Positions 12,700 to 25,550 of a stretch of DNA of 64,000 nucleotides are shown one piece after another (the first letter of the stretch is position 1; each line of letters begins with the position of its first letter). Source of the DNA: Marsupella aquatica (taxonomy: Eukaryota; Marchantiophyta); NCBI GenBank assembly GCA_973895155.1, contig OZ316894.1, positions 12,276,001-12,340,000 of the forward strand, read 5' to 3'. Position numbers and translations under genes: made by a program. Under the pieces are notes generated by a model, which did not search any database, was not told the DNA's origin, and was given only the letters and a program-made list of their open reading frames with translations.

Positions 12700-14509
12700 G
12701 GCCAAGTAAGGGGAAGGTGATGCTCCCATGTAGGTAGCCCGTGAACCATGGAACCGCCATGTACCCTAGGAGCTTTTTACATTGCGCTCATTTGATACCC
12801 TTTTATAGTTTCCAAAACGTTTTCAATAAGAGGGTTTGACCCTCAATACCTCCCTTGATATCAAAGAGAGTGGCTCTTCTTGGGCTCCTTAGAAGAGTCT
12901 TGGAAATATCTATTTGAATGTGGACCTTTAGCCCATCCCTGTGAAGATATAGCATTCCCTTATCTTTTCTTCTTATTGGGATTTTGGGTTGCATTTGCCT
13001 CATTTTTATGTTTGGTGTTTGTTGTCTTTGGACCTCTTTTGCTTTCCCTTTGTTGTACTTTGTTTTTCCTTTTGGTATAAATTGTGCTTCTTTTCTCTTT
13101 CGAATAGGCCTAGTATCTTTAGTTTTTCATGAAGACATGAGAGAACTATGAGTTTGTACAGATTATTCAATGAGTCACTGTCCACAGTATGCAATTCCGG
13201 AAGTTTTTGACAAGCTAAGTCTGACATCGAGTATCCTCCTCAATAACCAATGGAATCTAATGTTTTTGGATTTGTCAGAAATGGCTTGGAATCATCTTTC
13301 CAATGAGCCTAACATAGTCAAATTTCTTACCCTCTTCTATTGAGCCCAAGCAACTCATATGGACTGCAGCAAAACACCCTTTCCATTACAAAAGTCTCTT
13401 TGAGCTTTTTGGTGGACGTGAAGGTCTGTCTGGGCTGCAATCCTCAAGCAAAGGTTTTACAAATGCCTTTTCCAACTCAAGTGCATAATAAATATTTTCA
13501 AAAGGAAGTTCAGTTAGTGCAATCCCTTGATAGAAGGAGCCCATGTTTGGCTATATTTGGACCTCAATTTGGTTGAAAATCTACGCAAAATAAGAACTCC
13601 ACATTGGCATCGTCTTGGACCCACTCATTGCCATGTATGATTGGTGAATACCATACCTGAACCCTTGCATTCTTGTAAAACCAAGTGTTAATAGTCTAGA
13701 TTTAAATCTGGGGGTGCTAGTTTAATGTATATTTTGAGATACAGCTGTGATCTTAGTTTCATATTAACACAATAGAAGTACCAGAAACTTATCCCTCAAC
13801 ATTTTATTATGAAAAGCTGAACCAAAGTGGTCAAAAATTAGGTGTCACCCTTTATGGAAGTATAGCTTACCTCCTTATGCAAGGAGGCTCCTTGTTAATT
13901 TTCATGCCTCCTTCTCTAGTTGCGTTGCAGGTGCAAAACTAAAAATATTTTGGAACTCGTAATCATCAACTTACGGGGCCCAAACTTTGGCATGGAAATC
14001 CAAAATGTGGTCCAAGGGAGCATTATGTCGAACATGGGTTCGTGAAAGTTTATTTCGCAAAACTTGCCTTGAAAAATGCGCAAGTACTTCAATATACCCA
14101 ATATACCCAATGCGTTCACTTTTCCACTTTAGCTGTAGGCATCGTGCTAGAGAATCAGGTGATGTGAACGCAACACATTGAGGTGTAGATTCATCCATTC
14201 TCCAGGGAGGCAAAATTGGCAAGAGATGAAGGGAGTGTCGTCTGAAAGCCTTTTGACCCTCCATCGAATCTCAACGTCCATAAAATTTCAGTGGCAACAC
14301 TCTTCACTTGTGCTGCTCACACATTGCCAGTGAAGATCTTAGCAGCCAGAAATGGTCCTAGCCGAGCCCACGGTATCTTCACACGATACAAACGACTATA
14401 GTTACATTGCGCGAGACGTAACCGTTCAGTGCTACACACAATAAACCACTGGGATGCTGGCCTGACTGACAATGCTATCAATATTACATTAAAAACCGCT
14501 GTGGATACA
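12700..14509. other. Intergenic region between UMP1 and RH13
   Basis: About 1.8 kb between the 5' end of UMP1 and the 3' end of the helicase gene. The first part should include the UMP1 promoter and the last part the helicase 3' untranslated region. I see no coding similarity and no clear repeat. Confidence 0.5.
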
Positions 14510-17500
14510 TCAGTAACGTTTTCTTTTGATATGAGGTGTAGCAGATGAGAGCCGCAGAGCTTCCAGCGGTTCCATTTGCTCCTGGCCTATAACAACAAGC
14601 TTCCCCTTCTTGGTTGCGGGTCCCTGAGGGCCTGCTTTAGCAAGCATATAATTCTGCAGTTGCTTGGTCACCAGTGGCGTCATTCCGGTCTGCATACAAA
14701 ACAGCATTAATGTCGTAACACCGACAAAGACCAGGGATTGAAATCAACACCATTGAAATGGAAAAACTAACAGAATCGCCTTACCTCACAGGTCTTGGCA
14801 ATAAAATACATAATTCCCCAGAACAGACAATACAGCAAACAAATTAATGGAGTCGAAGAGGAAAACAAGAAGTACCCCAGTGATGTAGCGGTTAGAAAAA
14901 GCCTTCGGTTTTATGGGTTGACTCAGTAGTTCTTGCAGCTCCTGCCACATAGCAAGGATCAAACCGATCGGTGAGAACCCAGCAGATGAATTACCAAAGA
15001 TACTTCATTCTTTGGGTGAGTAAGAAAAACGCTAAGATGATGATTCATATAAGTGGAAATCAAGATAAATTTGTATAAGACTGACCTATTGGTCAAAAAG
15101 AATGGAGATGGAAGGAAACCTTTTGGAGGACTCGAAGCTGTGAAGAACCACCGGTCCTTGACTTGTTCTTGTTTCCTGCTTCGGATGTTGACAGCCCATC
15201 CTCATCTTCACTCGCTTCGATATCAATCTCCATTGCCTCAGCGTTGCTTGCCAGCCATGCCTCTGTTGCATTTGACTATCATACACAACAAATTAGAGTC
15301 AACATTTATGCAACACAAGAGTCAGTCACACAATACCTCAGAATAACTTCTTTGTCTTTATTGCTAATCTAACTGCTCAGAAGCTGACAGGTTGTTAGAC
15401 TCTTCCAGCCAAGCCTCGTGAAGAAAATCAGTGCACTTACGAGCCTGGCCCTCCTCCCTACTGCTTGCAAAGTGTAACGCGATTGTGGGATTCAGATATT
15501 TCAAATCCCTATTTTGATAAAAATGTTGGAAGAGGTCCGCATGCTCTCAGCCATTTACTTTCTGCGGAGGCACATCTGTCACCTCGCTTCATGACAGCAA
15601 ACTGACTTATACCCTAACATCCTTTCACAAAATTAGAAAACAGAATCCAGTTGTGTCCTTGATAGAATGCAAGGCGTCATGCAAATCTTCGGTAGGACTG
15701 TAGGATCGTACCTGAGACTCTTTCCGCAGAAGTTTGTCCACTTTGACAGCAAGGGAAACCCGGGTTTCTATAGCAGGCAGATATGTCGTGTTGACAGGGA
15801 ATGATTGTAGACCTTGTGGCTGCAAACATCGACAAGTTAGCAGAGCAGGAACGAGGATGTTTCTTGAACTATTCCGAACATATGTTAAAGAAATGGAGAA
15901 CTTGGGAAACGATGGACATTAGATCGTCGATGAAGTCGAGAAACCCAAGTTATCAAGGCTAGCTGAAAGAATCATGAAGTTTTTAGCACAAAGAAAGCAC
16001 GCTGAGTCTTGATGAAGATCAAGTTTGCGGTGACGAACAATACCCTTGACAAAGCTCGACAAAGCGTCACGTATTTTGCTCGATCAGCTGGGGAGACAAG
16101 AGCAATGCTGATTCCATCAGTGGATGCGCGAGCTGTTCTCCCACTCCTATGGACATAGATCTGCAAACATTGATCTCCGTCAAAGCTACACCATACAATG
16201 GCCTCAATATGAGGACGAGGACAACAAATCGGATCCAAAAGTCTAAACATCTCGATCAGTATCTCCAAAATATAACCGAGATCTGAATTTGAAAGCCATA
16301 TCGCATCAAAAATTGAACAGGTCGCATATTGCACAGTACCTCTGCTGAATGGGGCAACTGATAGTGAACTACAGTGCGAATTCCTGGCACATCAAGCCCT
16401 CTAGCAGCAACATCTGTGGCTACCAGAACACAGTCTTCATTTCCTCGGAACCGATCCATAGCCTGCCAAACAAAAGTGAGAACGAGAGATATCTGCTTGC
16501 TTTCCAGTATGCTAGAAACAATTCAGAAGCATTAGCGATAGTAGACTCAAGCAATTAGCCAAGGATTTTGCTAGGGGATTCTAATTGAAATTTTGAATTT
16601 TTTGTTACTACAGAAATGTCGTTGATTGCATTATTTCAAACCTTGACTGCCACTTAACCAGAAGGAAAAAAACGCAGGACTCCCAATGATATAGGAACTG
16701 CACTGGTAAACTTGTGCATACAACGAATCTCAAGGATCCAACACTTTGCTTGTCTGACATTACTAGTAACCTTCTGGCTGGAAAGCCTGGGTTTGTTGAC
16801 CTTCAGGGACAATGAAAGTGACCTTAAGCCGTGCTCTCTGCTGCATTTGAGCATGCAAGGGCCAGACAGGAATTTGTAAGAGTCTTAATATGGCTGAAGC
16901 CCTCCTTAGAGCTGAAATTGACGTGCAAAACACAATCGTACGGCCACCACCATGAACTTTCAGGACGTAGTATAAGTACTGATCTTTGTCCTCATCCCTG
17001 CATCTACAAAATCATTCAACACCAGTGGAGATAAGAATCCATGACTACCGTCAAGACAATTGCCAAAGAGAAGATTGTGACCTTCCTTGGTATCCCATCG
17101 TCAATCGAGTTGCTCAAAACACAATGCTCATCCTGAACAGAAGTTAAGTTTAAGGGCTTACTCTATAACAGATTCTGAGAGTTGCCTTGCGACAATACTT
17201 GAGGACGTCAAATCAATAATGACGGCTTCATGGCTCACTCCTGCTCTCTCGGAGAGCGCAGCCACAGAGTCGATACTTTTCAAAGCGACCCTTGGCATTT
17301 GATGACCTCTCTTAAGTTTCGATTTGAAGTTTGCTGGCAATGCTAGTGTTGCTGAGAAAACCAGGATCTGCCTTCGTTTCCTTGGCTTTGTTGGAGGATC
17401 GACAACACCACCCAACTCATTATCCACATGCTCCCAATCTTGTTTCTTCTCTCCAGATGGGAGCATATCAATGATCGACTGAAGCTCCTTAAAGTGACCC

Positions 17501-20494
17501 TTCTCCACCATTCGATCCGCTTCATCAAGAACAAAGAACGACAGACTGTGCAACTGCAAAATCAAATTTCACCACTAAACCAATGAGCGCTGAACAACCA
17601 CAATTAAAACAACTTTGATGAGACCACCGGAGCCGTGCCCGGTGGCATCTCATTTCAATGACATCGGGAACAGGGCATGTAGAAGCCATACTTCCAAAAG
17701 ATGGCTCTCCCCACTGCTCATTAGCTCCCAAAGCCTGCCAGGAGTGCCTACAACAATCTCAGGCAGCTGCTTTAACAACCGCTGCTGCTTTTGAGTTGCT
17801 ATTCCACCCACGATAGGAACCACCCTCACATTTGTCCATTTGGCCGCTGCTTTTAGGTGCTGACAGATCTGAAACAGATTTGAATTTTTGGTTCTATTAA
17901 TAGAGGGTCAACAACAGAGCGGAGGAAGGGGAACACAGGGCCCTGTGGCCAGTCAATGCTAAAATCGAATCAAGTGACCGTAAGTTAATTATATGTCCAC
18001 TATAACACGTCCACAATGCTCATGACCGTACCTGCAGTGCCAATTCTCTCGTTGGAGATATAATGAGAGCACGCAAAGGTCCCTGCTTCCTTTCATACCC
18101 GTTAGTATTCTCGACATTGTCAGAGTTGTCATCTAAAAATGCTTGTTTGGAAGATTTGTCCTGTTCTTCGAGAAGTCGTTGCAAGATTGGCAGTCCGAAG
18201 GCAAGAGTCTTCCCAGATCCAGTTTCTGCTGCCCCGATAACATCCTGTAGATTTCTCAACGCAACGGTACTTAGTGACACTTCCGAGTTCATGTCGTTCA
18301 CAGTTTATTACCAAGAAACTAAGCGCAACCATCAGTCCAGGAAACTCAATGGTACAAGTCATATGATTATCACGTTAATAACCGACTCAAAAACAAAGAT
18401 ATCAAAATCAATAACTATCATTTTTATTGAGATTCGTTCATAATGATTCAAGCAAAACAACAAAGGATTCTCAGATTCTCAAGAATGCCATAGTAATGAA
18501 GTCCGGATCCCTGCTATTTCCGTCCTCAAGCTTCAGAAAACATGGGCCGATCGCTTGGAGGGATTCTCAACGAGGCAGCCTATGCAGAAAGCTGCTCTTC
18601 CTTCTCAATATATTGAACATCAGAGACGAAGTGGTGCGGACGATAATAGTACCCGGAGGACGTCGTAACGCCCCAATTGGGCACCCTCCCTTGAGTACAC
18701 GGATATCCACTCTCAGCGTGGGTTCCTCAGGAGGGTAGAGACCCTAGGATTTGCTGGAAGAACTCTCCACACATGATATCTGAAGCTAAGGTCCAGACAT
18801 GATATCTGAAGCTAAGGTCGAAGACACGTGGATCTTGAACACATTTTCGAAGTTTTCCAAGTGTCTGCTCCCTTTGCTCCGGACAACGTGTCTGACTCAC
18901 TGGAGCAAGAATGATCCGGCTACTAGGACTATTACCCGTCGTAGATGCCGAGTCCTGCATTCCGGCGCCCCTCGTTGTTGGCTCCAACAATGTTCCATTT
19001 ACGAAACACACACTCAACTCCGGTTCATCTGGACAAGCTTACTGAAGCTCAAGACAAAAATAGCAGAGACAGCACGTCACTGCCACAACAGATTCATATC
19101 TCGAGAACGAGGGCACCGGCCTGAAGGTGCACTTTCCAGCGTTGCGATATGTGCAAAAAACAACCATCAGCCAGCTGGGTGTGGACCGGTGGCAGGAATA
19201 CCAACATGATACAATTAATGGTGGCACATAGGCTGATGTGGGGAGTCTATCAACGCGATGAAGACGACAGGACATCAACTAACAGACTCACAATACTAAA
19301 AAGATCAAGTAACTAAGCGAAGTGGAGTAAACAAGACCTTTCCCTTGTGAGCGGCAGCAGGAATGCACTGCCTCTGAATGGGTGTCGGCTCCTTGAATTT
19401 TAATTCCTGTACGGCTTTCTCCAACTTCGAATGAAGCCTCATTTCTGCCCATGCTGACATATCCATTTCGCCATCTTCTTCGCTAACGGTAGACGTCTTG
19501 CCGCTATCTTGGTCATGAGAGCTTAAATCCGCTTCAATGACTCTGTTCTCCTGTCCATATTCACCACGACGCTTACCCCTCAGGAGCTTTCTAGCTTTAG
19601 ACCCCAGTTTTGGTTTCCTCCCCTTGTTACATGCCTTCTGAGCTACAGATTTTCCGGACGTACTCACGCTGCAGACTGTAGAGTCTCCATCTGCAGACTG
19701 AATTTCGGAAGAAAGTGAAGCCGCGTCCTCAGTTTTGTCCGCTTTCCATTTCTTCCGCTTCCTCACAGGCCCGGCATCAAGAAGTTCCGACGGGTGGTCG
19801 TCAGAATTATCCACGATAACATCGCCGAAACCCCCTTTCTCCTTCCGTTTCTTGTTCTTCCTGGACTTGGTAGACAACTTCTCCTCGGCTTTGCTATCTA
19901 CTCCCAAATCACTCTCACCGGCCGTTCGTACGTCAGGCAAATCCCACGGTTCTCCGTCCACTTCCTCCAAGGATAAAAAGCCTAGAGAATTCAACTAACA
20001 TTGTCAAATACCTGATACAGTATTGTCTGCTCCGCAGCAACATGAGACAGAATCTGGCGTTCACATTACCGGTATCTCGCAACTGGCATTCAAATGCAGC
20101 AGGGGAAGAAAACAGCGACGACATGCCTTGCCTCCGTAACAATTTCCGCTAGAAGGTGTGACAAACTAAACTCACACTAGATTTGCCACGGGAAATACTT
20201 GATGAACAGAACAGCTGACGACAAAGATGGAGGGATGCAGGGGATAGATGGAGCATTCATACCTCCTTCCTCACTTCCAACTAGGAGCGAAAGAGAATCA
20301 GAGGCAGGATTCACGTTGCGCCATTCCAGCCCTCTACCCGCGAGAAGAAACCCCCGAGAATTCGAGCTAGAGTTCTTCTTCAACTTCCGTTTCGTGTGAC
20401 TGCCTCGTTCCACAGTCTCGATCTCGGCCACATCTTCTGGCACCTCGTCCAGAGAAATCTTGGTCGAGCCTTTCTTCCTGCTCCCCTTCCCCAT
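14510..20494 (-). CDS. RH13: DEAD-box ATP-dependent RNA helicase, RH13/DDX24 type
   Basis: Likely nucleolar RNA helicase for ribosome biogenesis, inferred from the DDX24/Mak5 family. Exons are 20263-20494, 19338-19981, 18032-18244, 17692-17868, 17162-17553, 16823-16997, 16340-16462, 16044-16160, 15712-15819, 15120-15275, 14876-14941 and 14510-14689; every junction is GT-AG and in phase, giving 860 aa. The charged lysine-rich N-terminus (residues 1-250) carries a basic KRKKWK stretch. The core has a Q motif PTPIQ near 276, motif I AETGSGKT 298-305, PTRELA 356-361, TPGR 405-408, DEAD 432-435, SAT 489-491, ARGLD 631-635 and HRSGRTAR 656-663, all intact. The C-terminal part ends with the family block [16 protein letters not shown] and a basic tail. 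The start ATG was chosen because MGKGSRKKG begins the lysine-rich region. Intron 2 is long (1.1 kb) and contains a 23-bp direct repeat at 18771 and 18797. Confidence 0.95.
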
Positions 20495-20880
20495 CGATTT
20501 CGCACTGTTGAGAGAGAAGGAAAAACTTAAGCTGTCAACGCATCTTACTCTCCACTCCACAGAAAACGGCAGGATCGAATCCGCAATCAGTTAGTTCAAA
20601 GAGACCGCATCAACCACAATTATCATTAGCACCAGAAAATGTCTGATGGGACGGACAATGCTCAAGTTTGGGAGTTCAGAGAATGCATTCACAACATGAA
20701 CGCGATCACATGCCGAGGCATTGCAACTCTCCACCAACACTCCCTGGAAGAGTTTCAAGAGGCAAAGGAGTCTCTGTCCTGTATGACTGTCAATTTGGTC
20801 TTTCTGTCCGATAAACGAGGGGAATGAGCCAGGGGTTGAAGGGCCATGTACGTTTTGACCATCCAGAAACCCTAACCCTA

Positions 20881-20925
20881 TGTGATGTGATGTGATGTGA
20901 TGTGATGTGATGTGAAGAGCGTCGT
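20881..20925. repeat. (TGTGA)9 microsatellite next to CCCTAA repeats
   Basis: Nine perfect TGTGA units follow directly after aaccctaaccctat, which contains two plant-telomere-type CCCTAAA-like units. It lies about 400 bp upstream of the RH13 start codon. Confidence 0.95.
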
Positions 20926-21040
20926 AACACTTTGGGACCGATGGCTCGAGGACCAGTGGAGCGCCTATCCACTCTCTGTAGCTGTATCAGTTCTATTATA
21001 GGGTGTGTCAAGCTGGCAATTTGATTGACCTCACTCTCTT

Positions 21041-21210
21041 AATATAATATGTATTATAAGCCCCATGTTCTTGCGTTGCACAAAAGATTTTGAGTGAGGA
21101 CATAAGTTCAAGGTGAGAGCAAGATTTTGAGGTGAGGACAACATGTTAAGGTGAGGGCAAGATTTTGAGTTTGAGGGCAAGATGTTGAGCTGAGGCAAAC
21201 ATGGTTTGTG
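21041..21210. repeat. Degenerate short repeats after a gcgttgcac motif
   Basis: After cttgcgttgcacaaaag come four imperfect copies of a phrase like gtgagggcaagattttga, about 25-30 bp apart. A similar gcgttgcac-plus-gtgagg layout occurs near 7,990-8,160, suggesting members of one dispersed family. No termini could be set. Confidence 0.45.
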
Positions 21211-22380
21211 ATTGGGATGTGAGGTCAGCAAGGGGGGTGGAATGAGAAACTTCAAGGAATTTAAAAATAGAATTGAAGTTTGAAATCCAAACAAGGAGCA
21301 AGAAACTTTTCAGTGGATGGGAAAGGGAATTTTATTTTATTTTATAGTTATGTTTTTACTTAATTCATGATTATTTTTTTCAATAATTATAGCCCTCCTC
21401 CCTTCCCATCCCTTCCCCGTTCTGCCTCATTCTTGCTCCACCCCTCCTTTTTTTCCTTTCTCCCCCCTCTCGCCTCCCCTTCCATTTTCTCCTCTCCCCC
21501 TCCACTTCTAGTTTTTGGGAAGGCTGTTGTTAGGGGAAGTGCTGTAAGTTGTTGCAAGCGGAACGGAGAGTCAAAAGAGAGGAGAGCTTGGACCCCCCAA
21601 AAAAGGGGAGTCCAATGCAAGAATACTTGCAGCTGGAGTTGGGGTGAGAGGCCAGGCCAAGGTGTAATGGTGTTGAGGCAAGACAGAAAATACTCTCAGA
21701 GCTAGAGAAGAGACACAAAATTGAACTTGGGCAAACAGCAAATAGAGGTGTACGCAAAGAAAAATCATTGACTTATGAGCAAGAGGCACTTATGAGCTTT
21801 GGGATAGAAAATCTAATTCCAAGTAATGTCAAAGAAATGGGAGAACCAATTGGGTGGCCCGTCCATTGGCCCCTCCCACCTTGCAAAGGATATTGTGGAG
21901 GAAGCAGTTGAGAAAAATAAGTGCCATGTAGGCAAGGTGAACTTTTGGGCCCTATGTTGATACAGTGCACAATTATCAGTGCAACTGTGTTGTGCTTGTG
22001 GTTGGGTTGTCATTGCGGTTGTGTTATGGTTCCGAAAGTCAATCAATTGTCATTTTGACTGGTTGTTGTAGTAGTGGTCGTGCCCGTGGTTGTGTGATTA
22101 GCACTAAAGTGTTGGTATTCCAACTGTGTCACTTGTTGTCATTTTATGATTGCGGAGTGTCATTTGGGTGCATGTTTGTTGGTGCCACAATGTTGTTGTT
22201 TTAGTCCATGTTGCATGTTGTGAGAGTTGAGTATAGATATTGTTGGGGAGGGCAAGTTAAGGGCATGGAGGGCCGCAAGATGGGTAAGAATGTCTCAGGG
22301 CATTATGGGGTTGCACCATGGGTTGCGGGATGCTATAATTATAGAAAAATAATATTTTCACTTAGTTTTGCCCTCCATTC

Positions 22381-22405
22381 ACCCCCCCCCCCCCCACCCC
22401 CACCC
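22381..22405. repeat. Poly-C tract
   Basis: A run of 14 C followed by further C blocks interrupted by single A residues, inside a pyrimidine-rich stretch. Proline-rich frames across it are artefacts. Confidence 0.95.
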
Positions 22406-23303
22406 CGGCGCCCCCTTGCCGTATGTGTCTTTCCTTCTGTGCCCTTGGAGTGCCTCTTTCCTTCCCCATTTTCTCCCCTCGAACACCATTAAAATGGAGA
22501 AAAAATTGGAAGGAAAAGACAAAATAACTTTCCAAAAAATGAATATTCACTTTTGGAGAGGAAAAAGCCCAGAAAATTTTCACATGTAAATTCATTTTTT
22601 CTTTATTTGCTCAATGCCAAAAATCTTAAGCTCACGTCATTCTATTCATTTACTACTCTATGTCAGTCCATGCTAAAAAGTAGTTTTGAAGTGTATAGCA
22701 TTGAATGTGTACTCTAGCTAGTATTGCGTAGTGTAGCTAGCACATGTCACATGTACTAAGTATATCTTATCCTAAGTCTTTTCAAATTATAGGCCCCTTT
22801 TCCCCATCCAAGAGTCCCAAATATTCCTGCACATATGTGACGGTAAAGCAATGTTCCCTCCTTTTTCTCTTTTTGTAAACGGACGATGAAAGGGATTTGG
22901 GTGGGATCCCTTATTATAGATGTAGATTAGTGGGTGTGTCTAATGTAATATGTATTAGCCCATTCCCATAACCAGATATGAAGAAAAAAATTATTGCACA
23001 ATAATATTTCTATGCTATTTTGTTTAATATTTGTCAGATCCACCCCCACTTCAGTTTTTTCTTTATTTGAAGTTACTATCATTTTTTGTCCATCCTCATT
23101 TTAAGCTTATTTTATTGAGATTCATGATCATTTTTGTGTGTATTAGGGTTACACCCTAGAGGCTTGACAAGGGGGCCTCATGGGAGGTCCACTACTTGGA
23201 CAATCTAACATTGCAACCATGAGCACATTGTACTAGAACCCAACCTACTCCTTGACACATTGACATACATACTTTCAAAATTTAATTTCCCACCTTTTCG
23301 TAC

Positions 23304-23493
23304 TTGACAAGGTTTTGCAGGTAGTACTGCCCCAAAAGAGGTCATACCATTAAAAAACCTCGAAGAGAAATACACATCTTTAGTGAATAACAAAGGAATT
23401 GACAAGGTTTTGCAGGTAGCACTGCCCCAACAGAGGTCATAGCATTCACAAACCTCGAAGGAGAATTGCACATCTTGAGTGAACAACAAAGGA
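23304..23493. repeat. Tandem duplication, period 95 bp
   Basis: Two adjacent copies begin ttgacaaggttttgcaggta at 23304 and 23399. They differ at about one base in ten, mostly by substitutions. No continuous frame runs through both copies. Confidence 0.9.
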
Positions 23494-24207
23494 GATGAGA
23501 AACGGAGGGCAGGTTTGACCTGAATGCTCTTATTCTCATTTTTCTATGGAGTAGCAATTCTGAATGTTCCCTCCATTAACACATTTGGCCCTTGAAGGAA
23601 GAAATGCCAGGGGTATTGACACATGGAGTTAATTTACCTAGGGCTCAGCTCACTGGTGCAATTTACCACCTTTAATTGTTGGTGTTGGTGCCTCTCTAAA
23701 AGCCACCCAATGCTGGTCCAATTACTCTTTTGGTGGGTGATCCTGGGGTTCTATCCTCCCTTTGCTGGCTTACCCTCCCCTTCTGGATTTTCAATGGACT
23801 TGAACCACACCTGCCCTTCATAAGCAAGGGGTTACCCATAGCTATCACTGAAAGTAGTTTTTTCCTGAAATTGCAGAGCAAAAGGTAGAGGAGAAAAATG
23901 AAAGTGAGGGGAATATGAGTAAAGAGGAAGGTCTTGGACACTTCCTTCTTTATATATAGCCAACAAGAGGGTCCTGGCATTGTAATCTCAAGGCAAGTTA
24001 GAACTCGTCAAGACCGCCAAGAACTACAGTAGTTAGCTATTGAAAAAGCTTTCGGCCAATTTTGATTTTCCAGAGTAATGTGTTTGTAGGATGCATGTAA
24101 TTGGCTCATGTCAAACTCCAACAGAAATTTAATGCATGCTCCACAATGGACACCAGCTCGAATGTACATTCTTTGAATGACAACAGAGATGATGACAAAA
24201 GCCAGCA

Positions 24208-24375
24208 AGCATCATCTTGACATATTCTCTATCCAGATATTCTCTATCCAGATACATTTATTTTGACATATTCTCTATCCAGATACATTTAGTGGGGCCT
24301 AGAGTTCCGATCTAGAGCATCATCATCTTGACATAATCTCTATCCAGATACATTTAGTGGGGCAGGAGAGTTCAG
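24208..24375. repeat. Short tandem/interspersed repeats
   Basis: The phrase gacatattctctatccagat recurs four times with small changes. Two of the copies are followed by acatttagtggggc. Units are spaced irregularly, so this looks like replication slippage plus segmental duplication, not a CRISPR array. Confidence 0.8.
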
Positions 24376-25550
24376 GTCTAGAGGCTTCACTCTATCCTAG
24401 ATCCTGATTAACCCTCTAGGATCCTAGACCCCAATTGTAGCTTTTGTTCGCAAATTAGTAGTAAGATAGATTTTGTTCCTCCTACGGTAGTTTAGTGCAT
24501 GTTGTGTTGTGCGATTTTGTTCCTGGTCTGGCTTTCCCTACCTGGGCTGCCAAATGAGGCTCGATCAAATTAACGCCCTTACAAACGTTCAAAAAGACTA
24601 GCTGTTAGGGGCACATACTTGAGATACTTGAGATGTGACAAGGCGAAAACTCTCAACAGTCAAACAGCGCAACTGGGTGCTACTTCTTTAACAGACGAAG
24701 CTTTTCACTGTAAATCCTCGACACATGGGGACTCTGGACTAATCTCATTAGAATTAAAGTAGGGACAATTCTGTCCAGAGCCATCCCACTTCGCCTATCA
24801 TGGCAAATTGGATGAGTGGTCCGAAACTCGATGACTCCATTGACTCCGGAATCGACACAATACATCATCATACCTGTGTTACATTCGGAAACTAGCCGAG
24901 AAAATCTCAATGCTCCAGTAATTAGAGCTTTGATGTCCTTCAACAATGTACAGAGGTATCCTACTGCCAAAATGCAAGAAGACCTGTTAGACACCATTGG
25001 ATGTTCGCAATCCGCGAAATTTGTTGATACCAAATGTCATTGTGGGATGCGCCGTTGTGACTGGTAAGGCTGTACTATGTTCCTCAGATATTGAAAACGT
25101 ATCTCGAGTTTCAATGTTTTCCCTAGTCAGCTTGGGGTGCCAAAAATCACCGGGAAATGCTGCTCTGTGACGACTGATCGATATAACACATGGATACAAC
25201 AAAAACCAAGGAAAATTGGACGACTACCTCGGCAATGTAAATACCGCGCAACATGGTCTAAAACCGACAACCTCATCCACAGCAAGGAAATAACTACTGA
25301 TCAAAATGATGCCCACAAGAAAGCCACGTTAGTAGAAATTGCTTAGGAAAAAACTTGGACCCAAGGGCTCCCCAAAGCAAAGGTCAGAAGCTTGTAAGTG
25401 TTCAGATACATGGATATTCAGCCAACCAATCAGTATCAATTGTGGCCTTACCGCCAAGTTCTCAGACACTGTAATTCAAAGAACGGAGTTTTCCAGACTT
25501 TGAAGCCTATGCACGAACTGCTTCTGTACACCAAAATTTGTTGATCGCAA

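Larger units (their letters stand above)
20560..25550. other. Repeat-containing intergenic region
   Basis: No gene recognised. Contents include a pentanucleotide microsatellite, a tract with repeated gagg-caagattttgag phrases (about 21,070-21,200), pyrimidine-rich runs on the plus strand (21,390-21,510 and 22,370-22,490), a GT-rich block (21,965-22,205), a 95-bp tandem duplication and an array of short repeats near 24.2-24.4 kb. A 117-codon minus-strand frame at 24,680-25,033 has no similarity I can recognise. Confidence 0.6.

Noticed and set aside
16256-16459. Frame extending beyond the RH13 exon into [15 protein letters not shown]
   Set aside because: The extension is intron sequence; a GT donor after HSAE and the following exon [11 protein letters not shown] restore the helicase order.
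22368-22595. Pro-rich and Gly-rich frames across the poly-C tract
   Set aside because: Their composition is produced entirely by the homopolymer; the same applies to frames at 37.5-37.8 kb and 49.97-50.17 kb.
24208-24375. Regularly recurring gacatattctctatccagat phrases, considered as a CRISPR array
   Set aside because: Spacing is irregular, repeats are imperfect and partly overlapping, and the DNA is plant nuclear.
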